A DNA stretch of 64,000 nucleotides from Lactifluus volemus (Eukaryota; Basidiomycota; Agaricomycetes; Russulales; Russulaceae). A program made the position numbers and the translations under genes. The DNA lies in the NCBI GenBank assembly GCA_022376515.1, contig WTXI01000012.1, forward strand, positions 496,001-560,000, read 5' to 3'. Every line of letters starts with the position of its first letter. Position 1 is the first letter of the stretch. The notes below the pieces were generated by a model. It saw only the letters and a list, made by a program, of their open reading frames with translations, did no database searches and was not told the origin of the DNA. Of this stretch, positions 38,406-49,069 are shown piece after piece.

Positions 38406-39502
38406 TCACCACAAGCACGAGATGTAAGCAAGACATGGGATATCGTACTCAACAGAGTTGTAGTCACAATCGTCAAAGTGAGGAGCCCTGCGCTCCTTAG
38501 AAAACACGGTCAAAAACTTGCGCCGGGTAGATAGCAAGGACTTTGCCCAAGCTCCGAGGCGTCGCCTTGGGTGCTTGAGGAGTCCGCGTGACCTGGGTGC
38601 TGTTGGCACAAAGGAGTGACCAGAACTCGTACTTGTCCCATCTACGGCCAACGAGAAAACGACCTGAATCTGGTTTTCGAGAATATCTCCGTACTTCTCA
38701 CGGTCCTCGAAATGGCGCGCCCCGCCTTTATCAGATGGTGCCTGAAACACTGCGATGGCGTCGGCAGAGTATGGAGACGGATATGATTCCTCCGACGTCG
38801 AGGGGAAGGGTACGCAGTCGCCGAAAGATGATTGGCATGAGCTGGAGGAACTACTACTTTGGTCGTTATTTCCGTTCGTCGCTGTCGTCGCATGTGAAAA
38901 ATATCGAGGAAAGTTCACGAGATGCTTCATATTGCCGGAAGAAGAGTATTGGGAATGGGACGCTAGCATCCCACCACGCTGATTGTGAGCGTTCGTATCT
39001 TCGCTGTCATGTCGTGCCCTGATTTTGGCATATTTCTTCCTTGCATCGCGGTGAAGGCTGCTTTGCCAGCTGGAAATTGTGCGCAGTGATGACGGGCTAC
39101 GAATGCTCGCGTCGAGTCGACCCCCGAAACAAGATACAGTGGGACTGGTGTTCGAAGGAGGAAAAAACGACTCATGTTCAGAGAGGGGGACAGGCAAGTT
39201 TTCATCTACACGATCTTTGAACATGAAAGAGCAAGGCGCATACTGAGATGCTGAATTATCGGCACCTGTCATAGGATATCAGATGCTTTGTACAAGAGGT
39301 TGTTTGCATATCACCTACCAAAGTTGCGTTCATGCTTCACTTGCCCATCTCTCCAACGTCTACGCCCCCGCACCGTATTTTGTCTAAGAGGAGGAACGCT
39401 GCATTGAACGCCGTCATCGGCCCAAATGTTCAGCGACAAGTTAGAGTCAATCATTGAGACGGTCGTTTCACAGTGACGTGCAGTACAGGTCGTTACGGGC
39501 AT
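38406..39502 (-). CDS. Hypothetical Ser-rich protein at the duplication breakpoint
   Basis: No family recognised. Two exons are supported: 39502-39319 and 39265-38406, with a 53-nt intron (GTAGGT...GACAG) that splices NFG to ADNSAS in frame. The product is about 350 residues, Ser-rich (SSSSSSSCQSSF) with a basic C-terminal stretch (KHPRRRLGAWAKSLLSTRRK). The start could also be an ATG near 39451 (MIDSNLSLN). A GTGAGT donor lies right at the stop, so a further exon cannot be excluded. The 5' part (about 39035-39305) is duplicated at 51545-51815, where the frame is broken. Confidence 0.5.
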
Positions 39503-40385
39503 GAAGGGATGTCGGACCCCAAATTGTAGTGGGGGCCATATATATCAAGCTTCGGGTTAGATGAAGGCGGGATCTTGACCTGTCAGCTAGTATTTGGCGC
39601 TCGGCTAGATTAGTCCTAGGAGTCGCCAAGATGTGGGGCGAGAACGGAGAAAACCAGTGGGCCAACGGCCACACGGGATGGCATCAAGTAGAGAAATGAG
39701 AGCACACATCATCTATCAAAATTTGATTGGGGGAACCTGAAGTTCACAGATAAAAGATAAAAGAAAAAACCGGGTAACAAGTTACAACACTGGACTGGCT
39801 AACCCTGAAATGGGTCGTTCCGACTTCCGAGCTCCGAGCCTCAGCGGGATGTGCCACGACGGCGAACCCAAATATGGCAAGTAGCCGCGTTGTCGAACGT
39901 GTGATCACCCATGACGGCTGTCGCCTTCTCGGGTGTATGCCGTCCTCATGTTATCCACTTGCTACGAATACTGTTACCAGTTTAGACGACAACGAAGATG
40001 CATTGAAACCCAGTAATGGTTCTGGATCATGATACAGCGCCCTAGTTGCTCTAGAATCTAACCAACGGATTTTCCGTATTCAGAGGGGGTTCAAGGAAAC
40101 TGTTCATATAATGACACTTCCCAGGAGACTTGAGGGGTTTGGAGAGGCGCTGACACTGGAAAACGACACGAAGGACAGAATATGTGTTGTATTGGTGGCG
40201 AAAAACAAATGCGTCTATGAATGTTGAGGAGATGGGGACGGTTGGTGATGCGGGGAAGCGAGCTTTGCAGTAACGACGAGGGCAGCCAAAAGTCGTAGGC
40301 TAACTCGGATGCTGTGCCGTCCGAGTAGGCGTTCGATTTAGGAGTATTCCTGCTGAGCACATCTCAATGGAACCTGTCTTTATTG

Positions 40386-41325
40386 CTACCGTGTTACGGG
40401 TGATGGCAACGAAGGCGCAGATGAAGTCTCTGACTCTCTGGTGGCGAGGGTAGAGAAGAAACACGGGAATGATCCAGCAAGCAACAATTCAACGGAACGG
40501 CCGCGATCTTCCATTAGAATACGGGTCAAATTCGCATGGACTTTGTGGTGTGGATTCTCCCGAGCATGAAGAGATCGACTCGCTTCCGGATGACTCAAAG
40601 AACCATCCGTGCTGAGAAGAAACGGGAATAGTTAGGGGTTCAGCTCGTTCAATAAAGCATCGGACAGCAATATCCTGGACTCCGTGTGTTGTCACGTTGC
40701 GCCGCACGGGAGGAATTTGCTTTGAGTATACTGTATGACCTAGAGACAGGTAGGGTAAGAACTGTATGGTTTCGTGGATCATCAGCGCCAGTGAGAAGCT
40801 ACAGCAGACAGCTCTGGGTAAGAATCACAAGCAAGGGTGTTAGTAGACACGTTTGACTCACCTGTGCGCAGCTCGATGCTGTGCCCCGACCTCTATATCG
40901 AGCTCACCAGTACGAGCTCTCTTTTGAGGACGGCCTGAGGATGGGGCAGATTGGGCCGCTATGTGCACGAACAGTTCCCTTGGTTCACGATGGTTGAACG
41001 ACAGCTACCACAGAGGTAACACCTGCAGTATCCTCAAGGCGCTCACTCAAAGTCCCCTTTCTAGCCTCGATGCATGATCCATCATTTGTCTGTTTGAGAT
41101 CGGATCGATCATCCCATCAGAGTTCTGGCGTACATTCACAAATTTTGACGGGTTGCCATGGGGCTGCAAAATGAAGCCAGACGAGGTATCATCGGAGCGA
41201 ATTGTTGGATTTGGAGGAGTATGAAGGGTGCGGTCTCCTGGCACATCAAAGGTATCCATGAGACAGGGTGATGGTCACAGTTAGACTTGGTGAATGGGTT
41301 CACTGGAACATGCAAAGGGTTAAGG
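40386..41325 (-). pseudogene. Decayed 5' region of a Ser/Pro-rich family gene (unit 1)
   Basis: On the minus strand this resembles the head exon and start of exon 2 of the family gene at 55.8-60.3 kb, for example CACCTGTGC around the first donor, AACACCTGxAGTAxCCTCAAGGCG, and the CATTTGxCTGTTGAGATC stretch. The MDIPI start codon region is not intact and the frame is interrupted, so it reads as a relic. The same relic exists in unit 2. Confidence 0.55.
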
Positions 41326-41671
41326 TAGCATCGAGGGGCCATGCTATCTACTCGTGGCCTGTGAGCACTGTCCCATGATGTTGACAACAGTACGCTCCCT
41401 AAACTTCTAGTACCCGACAACTTGAAGCCTCTCGGGATATCCCCCAAACACATTACAAGTTCTTAGATTGGCATGATTTGAACAGGTTGTGTGGGCGCGG
41501 CATTATACCCTGGCACTGGCACAGGTTGAGAAGGCCCGGACGTCGTCGTCGAGCACGTATAGGAGAGCACTGAAAACGCGTGAAAACGCATGTTCCACTG
41601 GAACGGTATAAGAGAGCACTGTATAGAGCCCTGAAAACGCATGTTCCACCGTCTGTTGTTAGTAGCCACCA

Positions 41672-41934
41672 CATCAGTAAATGGTGCAAAAACTTTTTCA
41701 CTTCTTCACTTTTGCAAGCAGAAAAGTGAAAAAGTGAAAAAGCTCACCTTATTTGTGCTATGGAATGCCTGTGAAATCACTGCTTTTTTAGCCTTTTTAC
41801 ATTTTTTGAAAATACAGCAGAGAGCAAATTTTGGGGTAATTTTAGGTTACTTGTGCGCTTTTGCAACTTTTATCCCTTTTTGGCTCGCTCGAGCTCGAGC
41901 TCGTCCAAAAAAGTTTCATGCAGGTTTCCTGATG
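41672..41934. mobile_element. MITE copy 1, CATCAGTAAA termini
   Basis: Starts CATCAGTAAA and ends TTTCCTGATG, an imperfect terminal inverted repeat; 263 bp, A/T-rich with GTGAAAAAGTGAAAAAG tracts, no coding capacity of its own. It is flanked by CA on both sides. The homologous site in unit 2 (about 53671-53690, GCCACCACAGTGAAGGGG) lacks it and carries a single CA, so insertion with a 2-bp target duplication is the simplest reading. Confidence 0.8.
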
Positions 41935-42179
41935 CACAGTGAAGGGGAGATTTCACATCGTACCCTGATTCCCTCCCGGGCCCTCGCATAACATATTGCG
42001 TTGGCCTGGCGTTTCTCGGACAGCTTCAATGAAAACCGTGCCGTAAGTGTCTTGTTGGATATCATTTACAGCATCATGATCCCGTTTGGGACGAAAAGAG
42101 AGCCTCAGTGAGTACTGCTGTCAAGGTAAACCGGAAAGCACACTCACAGACCACGAGTGAACTGCATGTCGCCTCAATG

Positions 42180-42195
42180 CTACCCTATATTTAAG
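42180..42195 (+). promoter_or_regulatory. Possible TATA element of the unit-1 domain gene
   Basis: CCCTATATTTAAG, conserved in unit 2 at about 53841-53853 (CCTATATTTGAG), at the same distance upstream of the gene. Confidence 0.4.
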
Positions 42196-42399
42196 AAACC
42201 CATTCCTCAGATATCACTATCACTTCCTTCGACCTGGGCAACGGGTCAGACTAGGGCAGGGCGAAGGCGAACTCGTTGCCGAATAATGTCACTGCATCGA
42301 CTTGGTCATTCTGATAGGTCCAACTGTACGCCATTCTCTATCGTCCAGTTTTGTTCCATCTCATGCACTACTGTACTAGCCGACGACTCGGACCTCCAG

Positions 42400-43305
42400 A
42401 TGTCTTTCCCTCCACATACAAAGAATGGCTCCGCCGCCGCCGACTTTGCATCGTTCATGCATCCCTCCACACCTTGGTACACCGAGTGGTATACCTCCTT
42501 CCCGCCGCTCCCACCACAAACACCGGAATCCTCGGACATACGCTACGCGGGTGTCGTGGTCTCCTCGTTCGGTACCAAAAAAGTGCGTGGGGGGATCCTT
42601 TTCTCAGACCTTAGCATGGGCTGGTACTCTGTGACATATGGACGTGGAACCATCAAGCGCTGGGCGCGCTTTCGGACATGCCCCAAGCCCATGTCTGGCG
42701 ATAAACTGCGACGAGCGGCGGAGACCCACGGCAGAAATGTGGCGCATTTTGCTGAACATGCCGCGGAAATCGGCAGGTCCGTGGGCAGCGGCGAGTGTTG
42801 GGATCTCGCGCTCAAGGGGCTCGAATATGCCGCCTCTCATTCCGAGCCTGATAACGCCCCGATTCTAAGCACCGACAACGCACACGGACATTTAATCTTC
42901 TGCGGAAAACGCGGGATGGGTAAATGGCGTGGTGGGGATGACCGGCTCCGCCGCGGCGACATTGTACAGTGGCGTTCGGCGCGCATTGGCAAGGCACCGG
43001 ATGCCCAAACTACCCTGGGCGAGCCTCATCACACTGCTGTGCTTGTTCGAGATACTGTCCCTCTCCCCAATGTCACAGACGGAAAAAGTATAGAGCCTGC
43101 CGATGTTGGTGTTTTGAAAGTCGTCGAGCAGTCGCCGGGAGTCCCGCCCAAACGGAATTCACATGACCTCGCCAAGCTGCAGGAGGGAGAAATCTGGGTT
43201 TACCGTCCGGTGTCGATGGTCGAGTATCTAGGCTCGACGTTGAGCGCCGATATTCCCCCCAAGCTTGAGACGATGTGTGTGAACCCAGTTACTGGGTCCC
43301 AGTAG
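42400..43305 (+). CDS. Stand-alone BBC1/AIM3-like cysteine-proteinase-fold protein (unit 1)
   Basis: Single exon of 301 codons from the ATG at 42400. The pattern resembles the C-terminal cysteine-proteinase-fold domain of fungal Bbc1/Aim3 (actin-patch proteins): GECWDLA at residues 131-137 with Cys133, GDIVQW at 186-191, HHTAVLVRD with His at 210-211, then a VVEQ strand and the closing motif GEIWVYRPVSM. In Bbc1-type proteins this domain follows a long Pro-rich region and an SH3 domain; here neither is present. The protein is not obviously secreted. In-frame ATGs upstream (42157, about 42286) could extend it. It is transcribed away from a Ser/Pro-rich relic. The paralogue at 54063 keeps the Cys, His and GDIV motifs. 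Family assignment is from memory of motifs and should be searched. Confidence 0.6.
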   Translation: MSFPPHTKNGSAAADFASFMHPSTPWYTEWYTSFPPLPPQTPESSDIRYAGVVVSSFGTKKVRGGILFSDLSMGWYSVTYGRGTIKRWARFRTCPKPMSGDKLRRAAETHGRNVAHFAEHAAEIGRSVGSGECWDLALKGLEYAASHSEPDNAPILSTDNAHGHLIFCGKRGMGKWRGGDDRLRRGDIVQWRSARIGKAPDAQTTLGEPHHTAVLVRDTVPLPNVTDGKSIEPADVGVLKVVEQSPGVPPKRNSHDLAKLQEGEIWVYRPVSMVEYLGSTLSADIPPKLETMCVNPVTGSQ

Positions 43306-43561
43306 TAGAACCAGTATATCTGTAGTAGCTATGCATGATTCCCCATGCCAGAGATAGCCTCTTATATATATCCGGATGTTCCTGCGACACTAGGGAAATG
43401 CCGACGCACCTTGCTTGCAGATACTGGTGGTTGCAAGTAGCATAATATATCTCAACAATCGACAAAGTGGGAACCAAAATGACTCGGATGGATATGGAGA
43501 GAGTGAGCGAGACCTGCAAGACAACAAAATTCATGAGGATATTTTTTATTTGTACATCAGC

Positions 43562-44338
43562 ATACAGTTATTATTGTATTTTTCAGATAAGTTGGCACAG
43601 CGCCCAAAATAAAAAATAAAAAATAAAAAACTAAAAATTTGGAATGTGTATATCTCTCTGAAATGTCAACGTATAAAGGTCGGAGGGGTATCAAAATGAT
43701 CGGAAAATATGATAGAATAGTTCTATTATGGTCCGAGGGAGGAGAAATTAGATTTAAGAAAATCCAAATTTCGGAGGAGGAGATCATATCACAACCTCCT
43801 CTATGGGCTCTACCCCTTCTAATTTGACAATGACAGCTCAAATAAGTCATAATGATATCCCTTAACCATAACTGAAGGTACCGATAGGGCCACGTGAAGT
43901 TGGGCAATCAAATTGATGCCGAACTTCAATGTCTACTTTGACTCTACTATCTTGGGTAATCTAAGCGCTGAACACGTGACCTCAAAATTGATCGCCCAAC
44001 AGCCCCAACTTCACATGGCCCTATCGGTACCTTCGGTTATGGTTAAGAGATATCATTATGACTTATTTGAGCTGTCATTGTCAAATTAGAAGGGGTAGAG
44101 CCCATAGAGGAGGTTGTGATATGATCTCCTCCTCCGAAATTTGGATTTTCTTAAATCTAATTTCTCCTCCCTCGGACCATAATAGAACTATTCTATCATA
44201 TTTTCCGATCATTTTGATACCCCTCCGACCTTCATACGTTGACATTTTGGCGAGATATACACATTCCGAATTTTTAGGTCTTTAAAATTTATTTTCTATT
44301 TTGGGCGCTGTGCCAACTTATCTGAAAAATACAATAAA
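43562..44338. mobile_element. Large palindromic (foldback) element
   Basis: The stretch 43571 to about 43905 is an inverted copy of about 44010-44337, with a spacer of roughly 100 bp centred near 43955. Outer ends read TTATTGTATTTTTCAGATAA and its complement. The arms are highly similar, with a few indels in A/T runs. ACATCAGC occurs on both flanks (43554-43561 and 44339-44346), a possible 8-bp target duplication. No transposase is present. Unit 2 lacks it. Frames open in both arms translate to the same peptide, which is an effect of the palindrome. Confidence 0.8.
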
Positions 44339-44346
44339 ACATCAGC

Positions 44347-45227
44347 CCATTCGAGGTTTTTTCTTGTGTGCCACTAAGGAAATGTCGTACTTCCTCTTCA
44401 CGGATAGGCAGAGGGCGGAAGCACCATATTAGTATCCAACTAAAAATAACGAGGCTTCCCCATGGGAGGTCAAAATGTGTGTGTGCTGAAACTTGAAGCT
44501 TGAAGCTTGAAGCACCGCATCAGCTGAGTCAATCTCAACCGGCACATTATTTTCCAGGGGCGTTACGAGTGCATCAATGTTGAGTTCCAAGATTAAACTA
44601 CCCAGCATACTGACATACATGTGTACATCCGAGTCATTGCACGTTTCCAGACCCATTTGCCGGTTATGCAAACCGCTGTGTAGTTTCCCCGCGTGCGCGC
44701 GATGGGCTGGTATTCACCTGTGCGGGGCATAGACGGGCGCGAGGGTGCAGCGGTTGTAACATATTCCGTCTGCCTCTGTCGTTCTGTTGATTCGCGCACA
44801 GATTCAGTCATCGGATTGGAAGGTTGGATATGATCCTTGCAAACTGAGGAGTATCCTCGGAAACTCCTAAAAGGGCAGTTCGGAAGACCCGTACAGGCAA
44901 CACTAATCACCAGGCCATGGCAAGTCCTGTCCATCACGTGGAGCCGGTGTGACACTGCCACTGTCCGTCCGAATGATGGGTGTAGCTAAAGGAATACAAG
45001 CAGGTCAAAAAAGGACAAAAAGTAGCAAAAAGCAGTAAATGGGCACAAATAAAGTCACTTTTATCACAATTTCCTGATATAACTTAGTCGCAAAGGCAAC
45101 GACATCAACAACAAGGACAACAACCATTATTATTTGAATTGCTTTTTTTATTTTTATCGGCGTATTGCGCTGTGTGTGAGGCATTCAGAACGGAAACAAC
45201 AACACAGAAGCATAACAGTATGCATAC
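44347..45227. other. Non-coding stretch between palindrome and Ser/Pro-rich gene
   Basis: No gene recognised. It contains a short tandem GAAGCTT repeat near 44490-44512 and CAA-rich sequence at 45095-45125 that corresponds to the satellite expansion in unit 2. Confidence 0.4.
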
Positions 45228-46891
45228 CTGTAGACAGGTTCATCTTTTGTATGTCTTCCGATTCGCTACCTTCACCACGTCCCGAGCCCTCAAACGGCTG
45301 TTCAGTAACAAAAAGGGACCTGAACCAGGAATAAAATGTTCCCGCTGGTTCTTCCGGTCGCTCCGGTGGTTCTCTCAGTGGTCCCGGTGGCCCGCCATCT
45401 TCGGGCCGTCCAGAGCTAATTTGCGTTGCTGCCCTTGTGTCCCCCAAATCATAAGTTGACCCTGACCATGGAATCAGCAACACAGAAGCACGATGGGCTC
45501 GGTAATCGCATACCTGAAGACTGCATGCCGATTTCCGTAGTTGCGGAACGAGGCAAGCCCCGTCTGGACGACTCAGCCACATCTCTCGATCCTCCACCTT
45601 CTTGCGGCCTCGGAGAGGCCAACTGCATTGGGGCTGTTCGAGGGGGCTCAGTGTCTATGGTCGTATCGCGTCCCGCGATTACCGGACGTATCTCTCTTGG
45701 CATGTTATTTCCTCCTTGCTGTCCACCGCCTCCAGCTTGTCCCTCACTTCCATCACCCCCCGCAGCCTCTGACCTCATCGGCTCCAAATGACTGCCTCCA
45801 GTCCTACTTCTATGTTCTATGCGAACTGGCGGCGAGGGTGTCTGAGAACTCTCTCTTATGCTTGACACAGGCTCTCCGCTGGCCACAGGGTCACCTTGAC
45901 CTTGACGCGCTGCAAAAGAACGGGAAAGCGACGGCTGCGGGTCACGAAGGTTGACGCCATGCCCTTCGATGGTGTCCGCGGCTGAGAAAGTGGGTTCTGA
46001 AGTTCGAACCTGCATGCTTGAGCTACTATCTGAAACTTACGAGCGAATCAGCGCATCAGACAGGGAAAATGACAGTTTGAGACATACGCATACCCTTCTT
46101 CCGTGTAGTTCTATCGACGGAGCTAGCCAGTATATCCCGGCTTTTTGCCAGTGAATCAAGTGGTATGGGAGGGGGAGAACCTGCACTAGGGCCCGCCAAA
46201 GCTGTGTTGGAAGGTTGATCGGGTAGAGAAGGCGATGTCTTAAAAGGCGAGGGAAGAGAAACTGGGATAGTTGGGGCCACTAGTACATGCGGTTGGGGAG
46301 TGACCCGATTCTCCTCGTCCAATAGCGAGGTTGTAGACAGTGATGTAAAGCCTGAACTCTCACGTTGCGTCGTACCGGGGACATTTGGTGTGAGTCTACT
46401 GTATGACTTGGAGACGGGTATGGCACGCGCTGCTTGGTCGTCAGCATCAGTGGAAGGCTGCGGAAGATGATCCCTGTTAGAATCACAAGCACAGGTATTT
46501 ATTATGTGTGAGGACTCACCTGTGCAGGTTGATTCGGTGCATCGGCTTTCACATCGAGTTCGATGGTATCTCCACGCCGGGCTGTTGTTCGAATGTGGCC
46601 ATAGGCCCTTGCTGGGGCAATAGTAGATTTGCTAAGTGTAGGAGTCGTTTCCCTGACCTGCGGTCCTTCGACGAAAGGTCCCGCAGAGCTAGCACCCGTA
46701 TTCGTGAAAGTGAATAAGCGTCTTGCCGTTTCTGGAACAGGATGCCCAAAGGGTCCACTAAGAAGTGCTGCCTCGTCCCTCGCATGAAGTTCACTTTTCC
46801 TCGCCGCTTCATCATTTGCCTGTTGAGACCTCAGATCCACCACTCCGTCGTCGGGAAGGGTTTTTTTGTCAAGTGCAATGGGGATATCCAT
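45228..46891 (-). CDS. Ser/Pro-rich modular protein, family copy A
   Basis: No known family. Exons: head 46891-46520 (MDIPIALDKK...), exon 2 from 46457 to about 46090, exon 3 about 46015-45514, exon 4 45461-45228; a further 3' exon is possible. Introns start GTGAGT or GTATGC. The head ends NQPAQ and joins PSTDAD after an intron ending CCGCAG. The body is low-complexity Ser/Pro/Gly/Arg with blocks repeated in sister genes (PPTKALSPPPEQP-like, SQTPSPPVRIE, GGGQQGGNNMPREIRP). Likely disordered; no signal peptide or membrane segment seen. Location and function unknown. It belongs to an array together with copies B, C and D. Confidence 0.55.
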
Positions 46892-47012
46892 GGAAGTGAA
46901 GGTTATGGCACGCGCTGCTTGGGTTCGTGGATCGTCAGCATCAGTGGAAGGCTGCGAAAGACGACCCTGTTAGGATCACAAGCACAGGTATTTATTATGC
47001 GCGAGGGCTCAC

Positions 47013-47392
47013 CTGTGCAGATTGATTCGGTGCATCGACTTTCGCATCGAGTTCGATGGTATCTCCACGCCGGGCTGTTGGTCGAAGGTGGCCATAGGCC
47101 CTTGCTGGGGCAATAGTAGATTTGCTAAGTGTAGGAGTCGTTTCCCTGACCTGTGGTCCTTCGACGAAAGGTCCCGCAGAACTAGCACCCGTATTCGTGA
47201 AAGCGAATAATCTTCTTGTCATTTCTGGAACAGGATGCCCAAAGGGTTCACTAAGAAGTGCTGCCTTGTCCCTCGCATGAAGTTCACTTTTCCTCGCCGC
47301 TTCATCATCATTTGCCTGTTGAGACCCCAGATCTGCCATTCCGTCGTCAGGAAGAGTTTGTCGGGTTTCTTTGTCAAGTGCAATGGGGATAA
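47013..47392 (-). pseudogene. Orphan duplicate of the head exon, start codon lost
   Basis: Tandem copy of the head exon of copy A (46520-46891), about 500 bp upstream of it. The downstream GTGAGG donor region and most of the frame are intact, but where copy A has CCATGGATATCCCC this copy has TTCATTATTATCCCC, so the initiating ATG is gone. It may still serve as an upstream non-coding exon or promoter relic. Confidence 0.6.
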
Positions 47393-49069
47393 TAATGAAA
47401 GAAGTGATGGTGATGCCTGGGGAGGGCCGCCGGGGGTTCGCTCAAATATACTAAGGGCTAGGGGTAGCATTGAGGGGCCATGCTTATTACTCGAGGCCTG
47501 TGTTACTACTAGTACTTGACAGCAGTATTCACTGAGGCCCTCTTTTCTTCCCAAAAGCGGAATGATTTCGGAGTCCGACCAGACGGATCTGCGGCGCATT
47601 GACAGCGCTGTCACCAAAGCGTGTTGACGAAAGCTTCCCAAGGAACGAGCCAAGCCAACGGGTTATACTTTATGCGAGAGAGTTGGGCTTGAAATCTCCC
47701 CTTCACTGTACTACTTACATGAATGAGTGGCTAACAACACGCTGTCAAACATGCGTCTTCAGAGCATCCTGTGTCGTGTACTACGTTGTGCGTTTGAACC
47801 TTCTAAACCCGCATCAGTGTATAATGTTAGGCCTACACAACATGTGCAAAGTTCATTAATGATGGGTGAACTCTTGCATGAGTCTTCAACACCTTGGATG
47901 CGAAGCCCGGTTTCTTTCCCATCCATCCATTGGGCTTTTTCTGAACTTTCCGTGCGGTTTTGTGTCGATCATCTGTTTTGTGTACGTACATATTTTCGCT
48001 CATACGGAGTACAGCCGCAGGCATATGTTTTCCCTCATAATGAGTATGTTTTTCCCACACTTCGCAGTGCCGTCCGTAGGCCAGTTCGCTGGAGTTATGC
48101 CAGTGCATATTCTTACTAGGGAAATGCCGACGTTGTCGTCGGCCACCTTGCTTGCGGACTGTGCAAGGTTGCAAGTAGTGTGATATATTGACAGAACTTT
48201 ACATACACACTCTTTGGATTTGGTACAAATTCTCCGGTCGTTCTCGCCGTCTGTACCGTGACTTCTTGCCTCCCACCTCCACCTCCTTCACGCGCCGGAT
48301 GCGCTCACACCCCAAAGCTTTCTTACGACACCATCGCCACTTGCTTTGCCCGGCCCACGCACACGCCAAACAGTACCGACAGCCTCTATATTGGTATCGC
48401 CCACTTCTTCTTTCAGGACACAACCACCATACATTCCACGGGCAGAAAAGGATGATGTACTGCAACAGTGGGCGTAATCCCGACGGGTCACGCCGAAGGT
48501 GTCGATTGAAATAACCCATGACAAGCATGGAGCGCAAGGTTCACAATGAGACAAGGAGGAAAAAACATTAGTAACAGGTCACAAAACATCTCGTTAAGAC
48601 CACTGTATACGTTTTCTTTTGCACAGAAAGATCAGAAAAGGCAGGCTATCGTCACAAGGAAATGCACGAAGTTGAAGGTTACGCAATATAGCCTTGAGGT
48701 CCAACTCCTTCAAAGTTGATCGGAGGATTGCGGACAGGGATATGAGGCGAACAAGGATCGATGGGTGTAACGATGTGTGATGGTGAGGCCCGTGAGGGTG
48801 AGGAGGCCGTTGGGGAAGCGGGAGACATGGGACAAAGCTCACCTAAACTGGGCGTATCCTTGCCAAGTTCGGGAGGCCAAGATGCTGCAAGCCTCGTTTC
48901 GCTGGAGGGGTAAGTAATCCATCGTCAGTCCCCCTTGAGAGATTCGGGAGTAGATATGATGTCCTGAATGTCCCGGTAAACGATCTTCTGAGCACCGACC
49001 TGTTTTGGGATCATCAACGGAAAAAAACCAATCGAACGCAAGCCCTCCTTTCCTCCAAAAGTGGTATAA
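47393..49069. other. Upstream region of copy A, no gene recognised
   Basis: 47.4-48.15 kb matches 60.35-61.07 kb of unit 2 and shares a segment (GAAATCTCCCCTTCACTG and the adjacent CATGCGTCTTCAG stretch) with the upstream regions of both domain genes, in opposite orientation. This looks like a shared promoter/leader module. 48.2-49.0 kb has only short frames on both strands. Confidence 0.45.

Noticed and set aside
41641..41991. 116-codon plus frame sharing a peptide with the copy D block (SVNGAKTF...)
   Set aside because: The shared peptide is translated MITE sequence; it is not a conserved protein.
43557..44285. Two open frames encoding the same peptide on opposite strands
   Set aside because: They are the two arms of the palindromic element read in opposite directions, with no start context or motif.
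47599..48183. Plus-strand frames of 86-130 codons upstream of copy A
   Set aside because: The same sequence occurs in other orientations upstream of the domain genes and of copy C without keeping a frame, so it is better read as leader/promoter DNA.
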